Positions 14,913 to 23,206 of a stretch of 64,000 nt of DNA are shown piece after piece; positions within the stretch are counted from its first letter, which is position 1; every line of letters starts with the position of its first letter. Source of the DNA: Micromonospora echinaurantiaca (lineage in GTDB: Bacteria > Actinomycetota > Actinomycetes > Mycobacteriales > Micromonosporaceae); contig NZ_LT607750.1 in the NCBI RefSeq assembly GCF_900090235.1, forward strand, positions 2,802,501 through 2,866,500, given 5' to 3'. The position numbers and the translations under genes were made by a program. Below the pieces are notes generated by a model, which saw nothing but the letters and a program-made list of their open reading frames with translations, was not told the DNA's origin and did no database searches.

Positions 14913-15797
14913 CTAGTCGTCGGTCCCGGCAGGCCGCCAGGGCGGCGTGGGCATGGACGCCAGCCGGCGCGGGTCGACCAGCGCCACGACCTCGACGATG
15001 CGTCCACCGCGCACGCTGCACGCCATCACGCTGAGCGGCGCTCCGGTGCGGCTCCAGGTCATGATGCCCGGCTCCCCGTTGACCAGGACCCGGCGTGCCA
15101 CGACCGAGGCGTGGGCCCCACGTTCGGCGGCGGCGATCACCTCGGTGGCGCCGATCTTCACCACCACTCCGCCCGGGGTGTACGACCGCCACGTGATCTG
15201 GGGGTCGAGTACCCGCAGTAGGGCCTCGAAGTCCCCGTTCCGGGCAGCGGCCAGGAAGGCGTCGACCACCTGGCGTTGGCGTTGGCGGCCCTCGTTGGGA
15301 CGGTCGGCGCCGCGCACCTTGCGGCGGGCGCGGCTCGCCATCATCTTGGCTGCGGTCGCGGAGGTGCCGAGGATCTCGGCGATGTCCTTGAACGGCACCG
15401 CGAAGATGTCGTGGAGCACGAACGCCAGCCGTTCGTCGGGCCCCAGAGCCCCGAGCACCACGAGCAGAGCGAGGCCCACCGCCTCGTTGGCCGCCGCCGC
15501 GTCATCGGGGGATTCAACGTCCTCGCTGACCGTGAACTCGGGCAGGTCGGGCTCATCCGCCGGCAGCGGGCGGTGCTTGCGGGCGCGCAGCATGTCGAGA
15601 CAGACCCGCGCCGCCACGGTCGTCAGCCAGCCAGGGAGATTGCCGATCGACGCCGGATCGTGGCGGACCAGACGCAGCCACACCTCCTGGACGACATCCT
15701 CGGCGTCTGCTCGCGAGCCGAGCATCCGATGGGCCAGGGCCACCAGGCGTGCTCGCTCGTCCTCGAACACGGCTGCCAGATGCGTGTCCGACGTCAT
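14913..15797 (-). CDS. ECF sigma factor with SnoaL-like C-terminal extension
   Basis: The 294 aa protein directs RNA polymerase to its own promoter class. Region 2 (about residues 8-75) has ARLVALAHRMLGSRADAEDVVQEVWLRL. Region 4 (about 125-180) has DERLAFVLHDIFAVPFKDIAEILGTSATAAKMMASRARRKV. The last 110 residues form a SnoaL/NTF2-like domain (VVDAFLAAARNGDFEALLRVLDP), as in ECF41-type and SigJ-like factors. There the extension replaces an anti-sigma factor as an internal modulator. The start ATG 15797 has GAGAGGTAAC upstream. It is divergent from a DoxX-like gene, its likely target. Confidence 0.88.
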   Translation of the reverse strand: MTSDTHLAAVFEDERARLVALAHRMLGSRADAEDVVQEVWLRLVRHDPASIGNLPGWLTTVAARVCLDMLRARKHRPLPADEPDLPEFTVSEDVESPDDAAAANEAVGLALLVVLGALGPDERLAFVLHDIFAVPFKDIAEILGTSATAAKMMASRARRKVRGADRPNEGRQRQRQVVDAFLAAARNGDFEALLRVLDPQITWRSYTPGGVVVKIGATEVIAAAERGAHASVVARRVLVNGEPGIMTWSRTGAPLSVMACSVRGGRIVEVVALVDPRRLASMPTPPWRPAGTDD

Positions 15798-15801
15798 CGT
15801 T

Positions 15802-15861
15802 GTTACCTCTCGTGGCTGGGCTCCGTCACACCTACGACGCGCCTCGGGGAGGCGAGGTAAC
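15802..15861. promoter_or_regulatory. Divergent control region with 8-bp inverted repeat
   Basis: GTTACCTC (15802-15809) and GAGGTAAC (15854-15861) form a perfect inverted repeat 44 nt apart, between the sigma-factor start and the DoxX-like start. The left copy doubles as the sigma gene's ribosome binding region. A symmetrical site in a divergent promoter fits shared control, perhaps by the sigma factor itself. I could not identify a consensus ECF promoter with confidence. Confidence 0.4.
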
Positions 15862-15878
15862 GGATGTGAGGAGCTGTC

Positions 15879-16262
15879 GTGCACACCGCGCTATGGATAG
15901 TGACTGCCATTGTCGCGACCGGGTTCGCCATCGGCGGGATCAGTCAGGTCGTGCTGACGAAGGAGCGGTTCCGCTCGTTCGGAGCCAGCCAGCACTGGGT
16001 GGACGACTTCGGCCGCGGGCACATCAAGGCGATCGGCACGATCAAGATCATTGGCTCCCTCGGCCTGATCCTGCCCGCTGTCCTCGACGTGGCTGTCGTG
16101 CTCGTGCCGTTGGCCGCCTCCGGCCTGATGCTGGTGATGGCAGGTGCGGGGACGACCCGATTCCGCCGCAGCGAGTGGGGCTACCTGCTCGGTGACCTGA
16201 TGTTCATCGGTCTGCTCGGTTTCGTCGCCTGGGGGAGATTCGCGCTCGAACCGCTGGGCTGA
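15879..16262 (+). CDS. DoxX-like membrane protein
   Basis: The 127 aa protein has four hydrophobic helices (about residues 3-24, 49-70, 74-92 and 102-122), typical of the DoxX-like family of small inner-membrane proteins linked to redox stress. The conserved turn after helix 1 (KERFRSFGASQHWVDDFGRGHIKAIGTIKIIG) is characteristic of one actinobacterial subgroup. Start GTG 15879 has GAGGAG seven nt upstream. Divergent pairing with an ECF sigma factor carrying a SnoaL-like tail is common for such targets. A hairpin terminator follows. Confidence 0.8.
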   Translation: MHTALWIVTAIVATGFAIGGISQVVLTKERFRSFGASQHWVDDFGRGHIKAIGTIKIIGSLGLILPAVLDVAVVLVPLAASGLMLVMAGAGTTRFRRSEWGYLLGDLMFIGLLGFVAWGRFALEPLG

Positions 16263-16316
16263 CCTGCCGGGTCACCGGTCGACGCAGCACCGCGGGCCGG
16301 GTCGGCGGTCGCCGGC

Positions 16317-16344
16317 CCCGCCCGTCGGATGGCCGACGGGCGGG
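16317..16344 (+). terminator. Hairpin after DoxX-like gene
   Basis: CCCGCCCGTCGG (16317-16328) pairs perfectly with 16333-16344 across a 4-nt loop. The 12-bp GC stem lies 55 nt after the stop. There is no T-run, as is usual in high-GC actinomycetes. Confidence 0.65.
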
Positions 16345-16368
16345 ACCGGGCCCGTGGTGAAGATCCGC

Positions 16369-16374
16369 TATAAG
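16369..16374 (+). promoter_or_regulatory. Possible -10 box for a leaderless HD-domain gene
   Basis: TATAAG sits 6 nt before ATG 16381. That distance matches leaderless transcription in actinobacteria. No ribosome binding site precedes the ATG. A -35 is not clear. Confidence 0.4.
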
Positions 16375-16380
16375 TGACGC

Positions 16381-17100
16381 ATGGACTTCCCCGCGTACCT
16401 GGCCACCATGCCGATGCACGCGATCACCGAGATCCACGGCGAACCCGGCCTGTTGGAACGGTTCCGGCTGGAGATCCGGGCGTTCGACGAACCCGCCCGG
16501 CAGCGGCTCACCGCCGCCCTCGACCTCGCCGCCGACCTGCACCGTCACGACCGGCGGGTACGCGAGCCGTACCTCAACCACCTGCTGCGGGTGGCGATCC
16601 GGATGATGCACCATTACCAGGTGCGCGACGTGGACGTGATCGTCGCCGGTCTGCTGCACGACGCGGTCGAGGACCACCCGGACGAGCTGGCCGGCGACGC
16701 GGAGGTCGACGACCCGACGACGGCGGCGCTGGCCACCCTCGCCGACCGGTTCGGCCCCCGGGTGGCCCGCCTGGTCGCGGCGGTCACCAACCCGGCGTAC
16801 GACCCGGGGCGCGACCGGCACGAGCAGTACCGCGAGCACGTGGCGGCGAGCCTGGAACGCGAGCCGTGGGCCCGGGTCATCAAGGTCTCCGACTTCACCG
16901 ACAACGGGGTGGGCGTGATCCACACCGTCGGCCCGAAGGTGGCGTCGGCGGCGGCGAAGTACCGGCCGCTGGTGCCGGTCTTCCGCGACCTCGTCACCCG
17001 CCCGGATACCCCGCTGTCCGCCCCGGTCAAGCAGCACATCCTCGACCAGCTCGACCTGGCCGAGGAGCGGTTCAGTGCCATCCTGGACCAGCCCGCCTGA
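16381..17100 (+). CDS. HD-domain phosphohydrolase, RelA/SpoT hydrolase-like
   Basis: This 239 aa protein has a single HD domain with the layout seen in (p)ppGpp hydrolases and related stand-alone enzymes: EPYLNHLLRVA (His67), AGLLHDAVEDHPDEL (His93-Asp94, then Glu-Asp), and KVSDFTDN with a late Asp. It lacks the synthetase, TGS and ACT parts of Rel. It is therefore a hydrolase-only candidate, which could act on ppGpp or another nucleotide. The substrate is not readable from sequence. It appears leaderless, and no partner gene is nearby. Confidence 0.8.
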   Translation: MDFPAYLATMPMHAITEIHGEPGLLERFRLEIRAFDEPARQRLTAALDLAADLHRHDRRVREPYLNHLLRVAIRMMHHYQVRDVDVIVAGLLHDAVEDHPDELAGDAEVDDPTTAALATLADRFGPRVARLVAAVTNPAYDPGRDRHEQYREHVAASLEREPWARVIKVSDFTDNGVGVIHTVGPKVASAAAKYRPLVPVFRDLVTRPDTPLSAPVKQHILDQLDLAEERFSAILDQPA

Positions 17101-17274
17101 CCGGGCTCCGACCTGGGATCCCGTCCGGTGCTCGACGGGGGCGGCGGTCCGCTTCCGGTCCGCCACCTCGCCGAGGTCGACCTGTGGCTCGCCGATCTCG
17201 CCGACACCGGGCCGGCCCGGCACCGGACCGGTCGCGGCGTGCTCCCGGCTGACGTCGCAGCGCCGGGCGGTGGG

Positions 17275-19107
17275 TCAGTGGCCCCGGTACAGCGCCTCGA
17301 CGTCGTCGGCGTAGCGCGTCGCCACCGCCTCCCGTTTGATCTTCAAGGTGGGGGTGAGTTCGCCCTCGGCCTCGGTGAGGTCGCGGTGCAGGATCCGGAA
17401 CGTCTTGACCTGCTCCGCCCGGGACACTGTCGCGTTCGCCCGGTCGACGGCGGACTGGATCTCGCCGCGCAGCTCCGGGTTGTCGCGCAGCTCGGCCACG
17501 GGCACGTCGGGCAGGCCGCGTGCGGCGTGCCACCGCGTCCAGGCGTGCTCGTCGACGGTGACCAGCGCGGCCACGTACGGGCGGCCGTCGCCGACCAGCA
17601 TCACCTGGCTGACCAGCGGATGCTCGCGGATCGCGTCCTCGATCGGCGCGGGTGCCAGGTTCTTCCCGGCCGCCGTCACCATGATCTCCTTCTTCCGGCC
17701 GGTGATCCGCAGGTAGCCGTCCTGGTCGAGGCTGCCGAGGTCGCCGGTGCGCAACCAGCCGTCGCTGGTGAACGCCTCCCGGGTGGCCTCGGGGTTGTTC
17801 CAGTAGCCGGGAAAGATCATCGGGCCGTGCACGAGGATCTCACCGTCCGGGGCGACGCGGACCCGCGCGCCGGGGATCGGGCGGCCGGCGGTGCCGATGC
17901 GCATGGCCGACGGCGGGTTGACCGTCAACGCCGGTGACGTCTCGGTCAACCCGTACCCCTCCAGCAGGGCCATCCCGGCGCCCCGGAAGAAGTGCCCGAG
18001 CCGGTCCGCCAGCGGCGCCCCGCCGACGATCGCCAGCCGGCATCGCCCGCCGAGGGTCGCGCGCAGCTTCCGGTACGCCAGCACCTCGAAGACCACGTGC
18101 GCCAGGCGCAGCAGCGGCCCCGGGCCGCGCGGGGTGTCCAGCGCCCGGCTGTAGCGCACCGCCAGCCGGTCGGCAAGGTCGAACAGTCGCGTCCGGTTCG
18201 CCTCGTCGGCCTTCTGCCGCGCCCGGTTGTACATCTTCTCGAACATCCGCGGCACCGCCAGGATGAACGTCGGCCGGTACTTCCGCAGCTGGTCGAGGAC
18301 TCCGCTCATGTCGGCGCTGTGCACCATGGTCGCCCGGCTGTGCACCATGCCGACCTGGATCAGCCGGGCGAACGCGTGCGCCAGCGGCAGGAACAACACC
18401 GTCGAGGCGCCCGGATGCAGCAGGTCCCGCAGCACCTCTGTCGCGCCGATGACGTCGCAGTGGATGTTGCGGTGGGTCAGTACGCAGCCCTTCGGCCGTC
18501 CGGTGGTGCCGCTGGTGTACACGATGGTCGCGACGTCCCCGCCGGTCACCGCGTGCCGCCGGGCCTCCACCCGCGCGTCGTCGACGGCGCGGCCCTCCCC
18601 GGCCAGGGCGATCAGGTCGCCGCCGTCGATCCGCCACACCCGGCGCAGCGCCGGCAGGTCGTCCCGGAAGCCGGCGAGCATCCCGGCGTGCTCACCGGTC
18701 TCCAGCACGCAGCCGACGGCGCCGGAATCGGTGAGGATCCACCGCAACTGGTCGGCGCTGGAGGTGTCGTAGATCGGCACGGTGACCGCGCCGATCGACC
18801 ACAGGGCATAGTCGACGAGCGTCCACTCGTAGCGGGTGCGGCTCATCAGGGCCACCCGGTCGCCGTGGCCGACGCCGGCGGCGACGAACCCGCGGGCGAG
18901 AGCGAGCACGTCGTCGCGGAACTGCTGACAGGTGACCGGCTGTGGCCCGCTACGCAGCGGACGCGGCGCCGGCCAGGATCGGGGCACCGGGTCCGGGCGC
19001 AGGAACTGCACCGCCTCGGGCGCCGCCTCGGCGTTCTCCCACACCACGTCGGCCAGGCCCGCCGACCGGGCCTCGGCGGCCACCGGTTCGACCGACACGT
19101 CCTGCAC
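17275..19107 (-). CDS. Long-chain fatty-acid/AMP-dependent acyl-CoA synthetase
   Basis: The 610 aa enzyme activates a fatty acid to acyl-AMP and then acyl-CoA. It carries the P-loop YTSGTTGRPKG (about residues 197-207), the mid motif EGYGLTETSPALTVNPP, the hinge region with GWLRTGDLG and LRITGRKKEIMVTAAGKN, and a closing PTLKIKRE. The motif set is that of FadD15-type long-chain ligases (AMP-forming). GTG 19107 is chosen because GGGGGAG lies just upstream and the N-terminus then matches family length. The frame stays open further upstream, but that part is low-complexity. It is a lone gene; the neighbours do not show the pathway. Confidence 0.92.
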   Translation of the reverse strand: MQDVSVEPVAAEARSAGLADVVWENAEAAPEAVQFLRPDPVPRSWPAPRPLRSGPQPVTCQQFRDDVLALARGFVAAGVGHGDRVALMSRTRYEWTLVDYALWSIGAVTVPIYDTSSADQLRWILTDSGAVGCVLETGEHAGMLAGFRDDLPALRRVWRIDGGDLIALAGEGRAVDDARVEARRHAVTGGDVATIVYTSGTTGRPKGCVLTHRNIHCDVIGATEVLRDLLHPGASTVLFLPLAHAFARLIQVGMVHSRATMVHSADMSGVLDQLRKYRPTFILAVPRMFEKMYNRARQKADEANRTRLFDLADRLAVRYSRALDTPRGPGPLLRLAHVVFEVLAYRKLRATLGGRCRLAIVGGAPLADRLGHFFRGAGMALLEGYGLTETSPALTVNPPSAMRIGTAGRPIPGARVRVAPDGEILVHGPMIFPGYWNNPEATREAFTSDGWLRTGDLGSLDQDGYLRITGRKKEIMVTAAGKNLAPAPIEDAIREHPLVSQVMLVGDGRPYVAALVTVDEHAWTRWHAARGLPDVPVAELRDNPELRGEIQSAVDRANATVSRAEQVKTFRILHRDLTEAEGELTPTLKIKREAVATRYADDVEALYRGH

Positions 19108-19464
19108 GTCACTCCCCCGTTCCTCCGTCACCGGCACGCGGGGGCCCGCCGGGGTGGCTCCGCGGCCATCATGGCGCGGCCGGCGGTGCGGGCGGCGGCG
19201 AACGGCGAAAGTGCTCCCGCCGCGGTCGGCGTTCTCGTGCCCGGACGCGGCGGGTGGGACGATTGTCGGCTTCGCCGGCGCGCGACCGCCCCGCCATTCC
19301 GGCAATCGTAGGAATTGTGCACAGACCTCAGAAAAATCGAAGGATTCCGTTGCATCCCGGCCACCCGCCGGAAAGGATCGACCCAACCCACCGGTGATTA
19401 CTCCCGGGCGCTCCCCGATCCGGTCCGCGCCCGGCGCCGGCGTGGGTCCAGGAAAGGAGCACGC

Positions 19465-20712
19465 GTGCAGTTTCATTCGACGCCGACGATTCTCCGGCCC
19501 CGGAAGGCGCTAGCCGCCGTCGCGCTGACGGCGCTGGCCGGCTCGATCCTCGCCGCCCCGCCCGTTTCGGCCGCCGCGCCCGAGGGGCCGGGTGAGGGCA
19601 GCTGCCGGACCGCCGACGACCCGTCCTGGTCCGGCTGGAGCAACCACGAGCAGGTGGGCCAGCGGTTGGCGCAGATCGAACAGACCAGCGGCGGACGGGT
19701 GGACGTCGAGGTGGTCGGGCACTCCCCGCAGAGCCGGGAGCTGTGGGCGGCCCGGGTCGGCACCGGCGACAAGGTGCTGCTGGTCACCAGCGCCATCCAC
19801 GGCAACGAGCGCACCGGCACCGAGGCCCTGCTCGGGATCCTCAAGCACCTCGGCAGCAGCGGCGACGCGCAGACCCGGAGGATCCTGAACGAGATCACCT
19901 TCGTGGCGATGCCGATGGTCAACCCCGACGGCGGGGAACTCAACCGGCGGATGAACGTGCGGTCCTGGGACGAGACCGTGGCGCAGTTCCCGCAGTTGGC
20001 CGGCGCACCCCGCGCCTGGTACCACCGGCTCAGCGGGGACGGCATCGACCTGCCCGGCTACGACCTCAACCGGGACTTCAACCCCGACCTCGACTACGTT
20101 CCGCAGGCCGCCGACCTGCCCGGGCGGGACACCGACGCCGGGTTCTTCCTCTCCCCCGAGTCGCGCGCGATTCGGGACGTCTACGTCGGGCTGCGCGCCG
20201 AGAAGGGCGCCGTCGACGCGTACGTCGACCTGCACCACATGGGCCCGTGCGACCGGCTCACCGGCGGCGAGCAGGACGGCCGGCTGATCTCCGTGTCGCT
20301 GGACTACCCGCCGCTGGGCGTGCAGGACGGCGCCGCGTACCGGCCCGCCTGGCCGGCGCTCGACCAGGACAAGTCCCGCCGGTACGCCCTCACCGTGGCC
20401 AACGGCCTGATGGCGAAGTACGGCAACCAGTCCAAGCTGGCCGCGGTGGGCCGGTACTTCCACCCGGACGCCCGCGAGTACGCTGGTCAAGGCCGGTCCG
20501 CGTTCGCCCTGAACGGCACCGGGACGGTGCTGTTCGAGGTGCGCGGCCAGCAGGACGACCTGGGCCAGAAGCAGCACGGCATGCTGGTGGAGAGCGTCCG
20601 GACCGGGGTGGAGTCGTTGCTCGCCGGACTGGCCGACGGCACGGTGGACCGGGTCGACGGGGACGACTTCTTCGACCTGCCCGACTACGGCTGGGACACC
20701 GCCGCGGACTGA
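19465..20712 (+). CDS. Secreted M14 zinc carboxypeptidase
   Basis: The 415 aa protein is an M14-family metallocarboxypeptidase. A Sec signal peptide covers about residues 1-37 (ALAAVALTALAGS, cleavage near VSAAAP). The zinc site is visible as HGNE (His112, Glu115) and a later His in DLHHMG near 257. The catalytic Glu is probably in LFEVRG near 358. MVNPDGGELNRRMN and DLNRDFNPD match the substrate-binding region. The GTG start has GGAAAGGAG seven nt upstream. It likely trims peptides outside the cell for nutrition or wall turnover. A GC hairpin terminator follows 11 nt after the stop. Confidence 0.9.
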   Translation: MQFHSTPTILRPRKALAAVALTALAGSILAAPPVSAAAPEGPGEGSCRTADDPSWSGWSNHEQVGQRLAQIEQTSGGRVDVEVVGHSPQSRELWAARVGTGDKVLLVTSAIHGNERTGTEALLGILKHLGSSGDAQTRRILNEITFVAMPMVNPDGGELNRRMNVRSWDETVAQFPQLAGAPRAWYHRLSGDGIDLPGYDLNRDFNPDLDYVPQAADLPGRDTDAGFFLSPESRAIRDVYVGLRAEKGAVDAYVDLHHMGPCDRLTGGEQDGRLISVSLDYPPLGVQDGAAYRPAWPALDQDKSRRYALTVANGLMAKYGNQSKLAAVGRYFHPDAREYAGQGRSAFALNGTGTVLFEVRGQQDDLGQKQHGMLVESVRTGVESLLAGLADGTVDRVDGDDFFDLPDYGWDTAAD

Positions 20713-20722
20713 CCATGACAGC

Positions 20723-20754
20723 GCGGCCGGGGCGGCGTCGGCCGCCCCGGCCGC
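20723..20754. terminator. Bidirectional hairpin between convergent genes
   Basis: A perfect 14-bp stem (20723-20736 with 20741-20754) with a 4-nt loop lies between the converging carboxypeptidase and lipoprotein genes. Flanking ACAGC/GCTGT bases can extend the stem after a small bulge. Confidence 0.8.
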
Positions 20755-20766
20755 CGGCTGTCGGGA

Positions 20767-21279
20767 TCAGGCGGGGATCGCGTCGACCAGCTTGCGCAGC
20801 AGCGCCTCGTTGGCGGCGGCGTCGTCGTGGAAGCTGCTGATCTGCACCGTGTACGCGCCCGCCTTACTGATCACCACGGCCTCGGCCTCGGTCCCGCCGG
20901 TGGCGAGGTACCCCTGGTCACCCTTGTCCACCTCGGACACCCGCTCGAACCGCTTCCCGGCCTGCTCCCTGCTGTAGTCGTAGGTGGCCTGACCGGCCAC
21001 CTCGGACGCGAGGGTGATGGTCAGGATGGCGACGCCGTTGCCGTCGCGGAACAGGCAGTTGCCGTCGGCGTTCATCGTCCGCCCGACGAGTTCCGAGGCA
21101 CGCTCCGGGGTGAACGGGCAGGACGGACGCTCGACCGCCGCCCCGTCCCCCTCGATGACGCCGTCGCCGCCGTCGACCTCCTCCGCCGCCCCGGGCGACC
21201 CCTGCGGCTCCTCCGAGCCGCCGCATCCGGTCAGAGCCAGCACGACCACCAAGGCCACCGGCGCGATCCACCGTCGCAT
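20767..21279 (-). CDS. Lipoprotein of unknown function
   Basis: The 170 aa protein starts with a lipoprotein signal peptide ending in the lipobox LTGC (Cys near residue 20). It will be anchored to the outer face of the membrane. The mature part begins with an acidic, Gly-rich linker. A domain with two further cysteines follows (RPSCPFTPE and DGNCLFRDG), then strands such as GVAILTITLA and AVVISKAGAYTVQIS. This overall plan recalls small actinobacterial DUF3558-like lipoproteins, but I am not certain. ATG 21279 has GAGGGGTGG upstream. The stop lies 12 nt from a bidirectional terminator. Confidence 0.75.
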   Translation of the reverse strand: MRRWIAPVALVVVLALTGCGGSEEPQGSPGAAEEVDGGDGVIEGDGAAVERPSCPFTPERASELVGRTMNADGNCLFRDGNGVAILTITLASEVAGQATYDYSREQAGKRFERVSEVDKGDQGYLATGGTEAEAVVISKAGAYTVQISSFHDDAAANEALLRKLVDAIPA

Positions 21280-21527
21280 GACCACCCCTCGCTCTCGTTC
21301 ACGTCGAAGAGACCGGCTCCGGGCTCGCACCGCCGGGGCCGGATCGGCCCGGCCGCCCACCGGTCGCCACCGCCACCGTCGGACGGCTCGGCACGCCCCG
21401 ACGCTAACTTTCGGACCGCCGTCGACGAATCGGGGAAATCCCTATCTACTGACCGGTCCCGATTGCGCCGGAAGCCGGGACGTACGGCCACGGCACCGCG
21501 GCGACGGGGTCGTCGGCGCGGTCCGAC

Positions 21528-21557
21528 GATCATTTTCGGCACGCGCCGACAATGATC
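21528..21557. promoter_or_regulatory. Near-perfect inverted repeat upstream of transporter
   Basis: Arms 21528-21540 and 21545-21557 match in 12 of 13 positions as an inverted repeat with loop ACGC. It begins and ends with GATCATT/AATGATC, in an AT-richer stretch between the divergent lipoprotein and transporter genes. Two more GATCAG strings follow at about 21577 and 21615. It could be an operator or a leader RNA hairpin. Confidence 0.5.
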
Positions 21558-21648
21558 AGCAAATCGTCTCTCACAGATCAGTTATTGCTTCCGGGTTAAC
21601 GAAGTATGACGATTGATCAGGGGGGCCCGTCCCATAAGGAGGTTCTTC

Positions 21649-23157
21649 ATGACCGAAGTAACTGAGGCCCCGGACGTCCGCACCTATCACCTGGGAAAGA
21701 GCCGTCCTCCGCTGGCCGTGGCGGACCTGCCCGAGCCGGAAGAGGTGTTCGGCGTTCGCACGCTCGGGCTTCCGCAACTGTTCAAGTACGCGCTCGGCCC
21801 CAGCCTGATCGCCCTCGGCATCTCCATCGGCAGCGGGGAATGGCTGCTCGGCCCGCAGGCGGTGGGCCAGTTCGGCTTCGTCGGGGTCGGCTGGGTGATC
21901 CTCGTGTCGGCCGTGCTGCAGACGTTCTACAACGTCGAGTCGTCCCGGTACGTGATGGCCACCGGCGAGGCGCCCGTCGTCGGTTGGGGGCGGGTGCCGC
22001 CCGGCTACCTGTTGTGGGTGCCGCTGTCGGTGTTCCTGGTCATCTTCGCGTTCATCGCCGGCGGCTGGGCCGCGTCCGCCGGGCAGGGCCTGTACGCGCT
22101 GGTCCACGGCGAGGTGCCGCCGTCCGGAGCCGAGGAGCCGCGGCTCTGGGCGATCGGCCTGCTGGTGCTCGTCTTCCTCATCACGGCGGCGGCCCGACGG
22201 ATCAGCCGCACGCTGGAGCTGGCCAACTGGCTGATGGTCGGCACGATCCTGATCGCTCTGCTGTTCATCACCCTGCTGGTGGTGCCGGGCAGCCTGTGGT
22301 GGGAGGGCATCCGCGGGTTCTTCACCCCGGCCGCGCCACCGGCCGGCATCACCGCGACCCAGCTGGGCGGGCTGGCCGGCTTCACCGCCCTCGCCTCCGG
22401 CCTGAACTGGTACGTGATGGGCCACTACCGGGACAAGGGCTACGGCATGGGCTACCGCACCGGCTACATCTCCGGCCTGCGCGGCGACCGGCGCGAACTG
22501 CTCGCCAGCGGCGTCACCTTCCCGGACGACGCCGCCAACGCCGCCCGCTGGAAGCGCTGGTACCGGCTGCTGCTCACCGACATGTGGGGCATCTTCTTCG
22601 TCGGCGCCATGCTGGGCATGCTGCTGCCCACCATCCTCATGGCGCAGGCGGTGGAGCTGTCCGGCGAGACGCCGACCACGGCCACCGTGCCCACCTTCGT
22701 GGCCACCGCGCTCGAACCCGAGTACGGCCAGGTGATGTTCTACGGCATGCTGCTGATCGGCGTACTGATCCTGTTCAGCACCCAGCTCGGCATCTTCGAG
22801 GCGATGGTCCGGGTCACCACCGACGCCGCGCACGCCACCAGTCCCCGGCTGCGCCGCCTGCTGGAGGGCGACCCCCGCCGGTTCTACTACCCGTTCATGC
22901 TCCTGCTGCTGGTGATCATCGCCGTCGTCCTGCACCTCGCGCTACCGGTCAGCCTGGTGCAGTGGTCGGCGAACATGTCCAATCTGGGTGCGTTGATCTT
23001 CCCGTTCATGTTGATCTACCTGAACAGCAAGCTGCCCCGCGCGGCGCGCCCCCGGGCGTGGCACTACGCACTGCTCATCATCAATGTCATTTTCTTCGGC
23101 TTCTTCTTCGTCAACTTCATCGCCGACTTCGTGGGCGACCCGCTGGTCACCTTCTGA
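21649..23157 (+). CDS. Nramp-superfamily-like membrane transporter
   Basis: The 502 aa protein has about 11 hydrophobic helices. Its N-terminal part (FKYALGPSLIALGISIGSGEWLLGPQ) aligns with helix 1 of Nramp transporters. The usual metal-binding DPGN is replaced by GSGEW, and I see no MPH motif in the helix 6 region. It is thus an Nramp relative whose substrate may not be Mn or Fe. The start ATG has AAGGAGG at 21636-21642. The cytoplasmic loop GMGYRTGYISGLRG and a charged C-terminal half are further features. It stands alone and converges on glcF through a shared terminator, so a link to glycolate use is only possible. Confidence 0.75.
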   Translation: MTEVTEAPDVRTYHLGKSRPPLAVADLPEPEEVFGVRTLGLPQLFKYALGPSLIALGISIGSGEWLLGPQAVGQFGFVGVGWVILVSAVLQTFYNVESSRYVMATGEAPVVGWGRVPPGYLLWVPLSVFLVIFAFIAGGWAASAGQGLYALVHGEVPPSGAEEPRLWAIGLLVLVFLITAAARRISRTLELANWLMVGTILIALLFITLLVVPGSLWWEGIRGFFTPAAPPAGITATQLGGLAGFTALASGLNWYVMGHYRDKGYGMGYRTGYISGLRGDRRELLASGVTFPDDAANAARWKRWYRLLLTDMWGIFFVGAMLGMLLPTILMAQAVELSGETPTTATVPTFVATALEPEYGQVMFYGMLLIGVLILFSTQLGIFEAMVRVTTDAAHATSPRLRRLLEGDPRRFYYPFMLLLLVIIAVVLHLALPVSLVQWSANMSNLGALIFPFMLIYLNSKLPRAARPRAWHYALLIINVIFFGFFFVNFIADFVGDPLVTF

Positions 23158-23177
23158 TCGGTCGAATCCACCGACGG

Positions 23178-23206
23178 CACCCCTCCCGCGCCAGGCGGGA
23201 GGGGTG
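23178..23206. terminator. Bidirectional hairpin between transporter and glcF
   Basis: CACCCCTCCCGC (23178-23189) pairs perfectly with 23195-23206 around loop GCCAG. It separates the convergent transporter and glcF genes and abuts the glcF stop codon. Confidence 0.8.

Noticed and set aside
17101..17274. Short plus frame with LPVRHLAEVDLWLADLAD after the HD hydrolase gene
   Set aside because: No start signal and no family recognised. It may be a gene fragment but cannot be supported.
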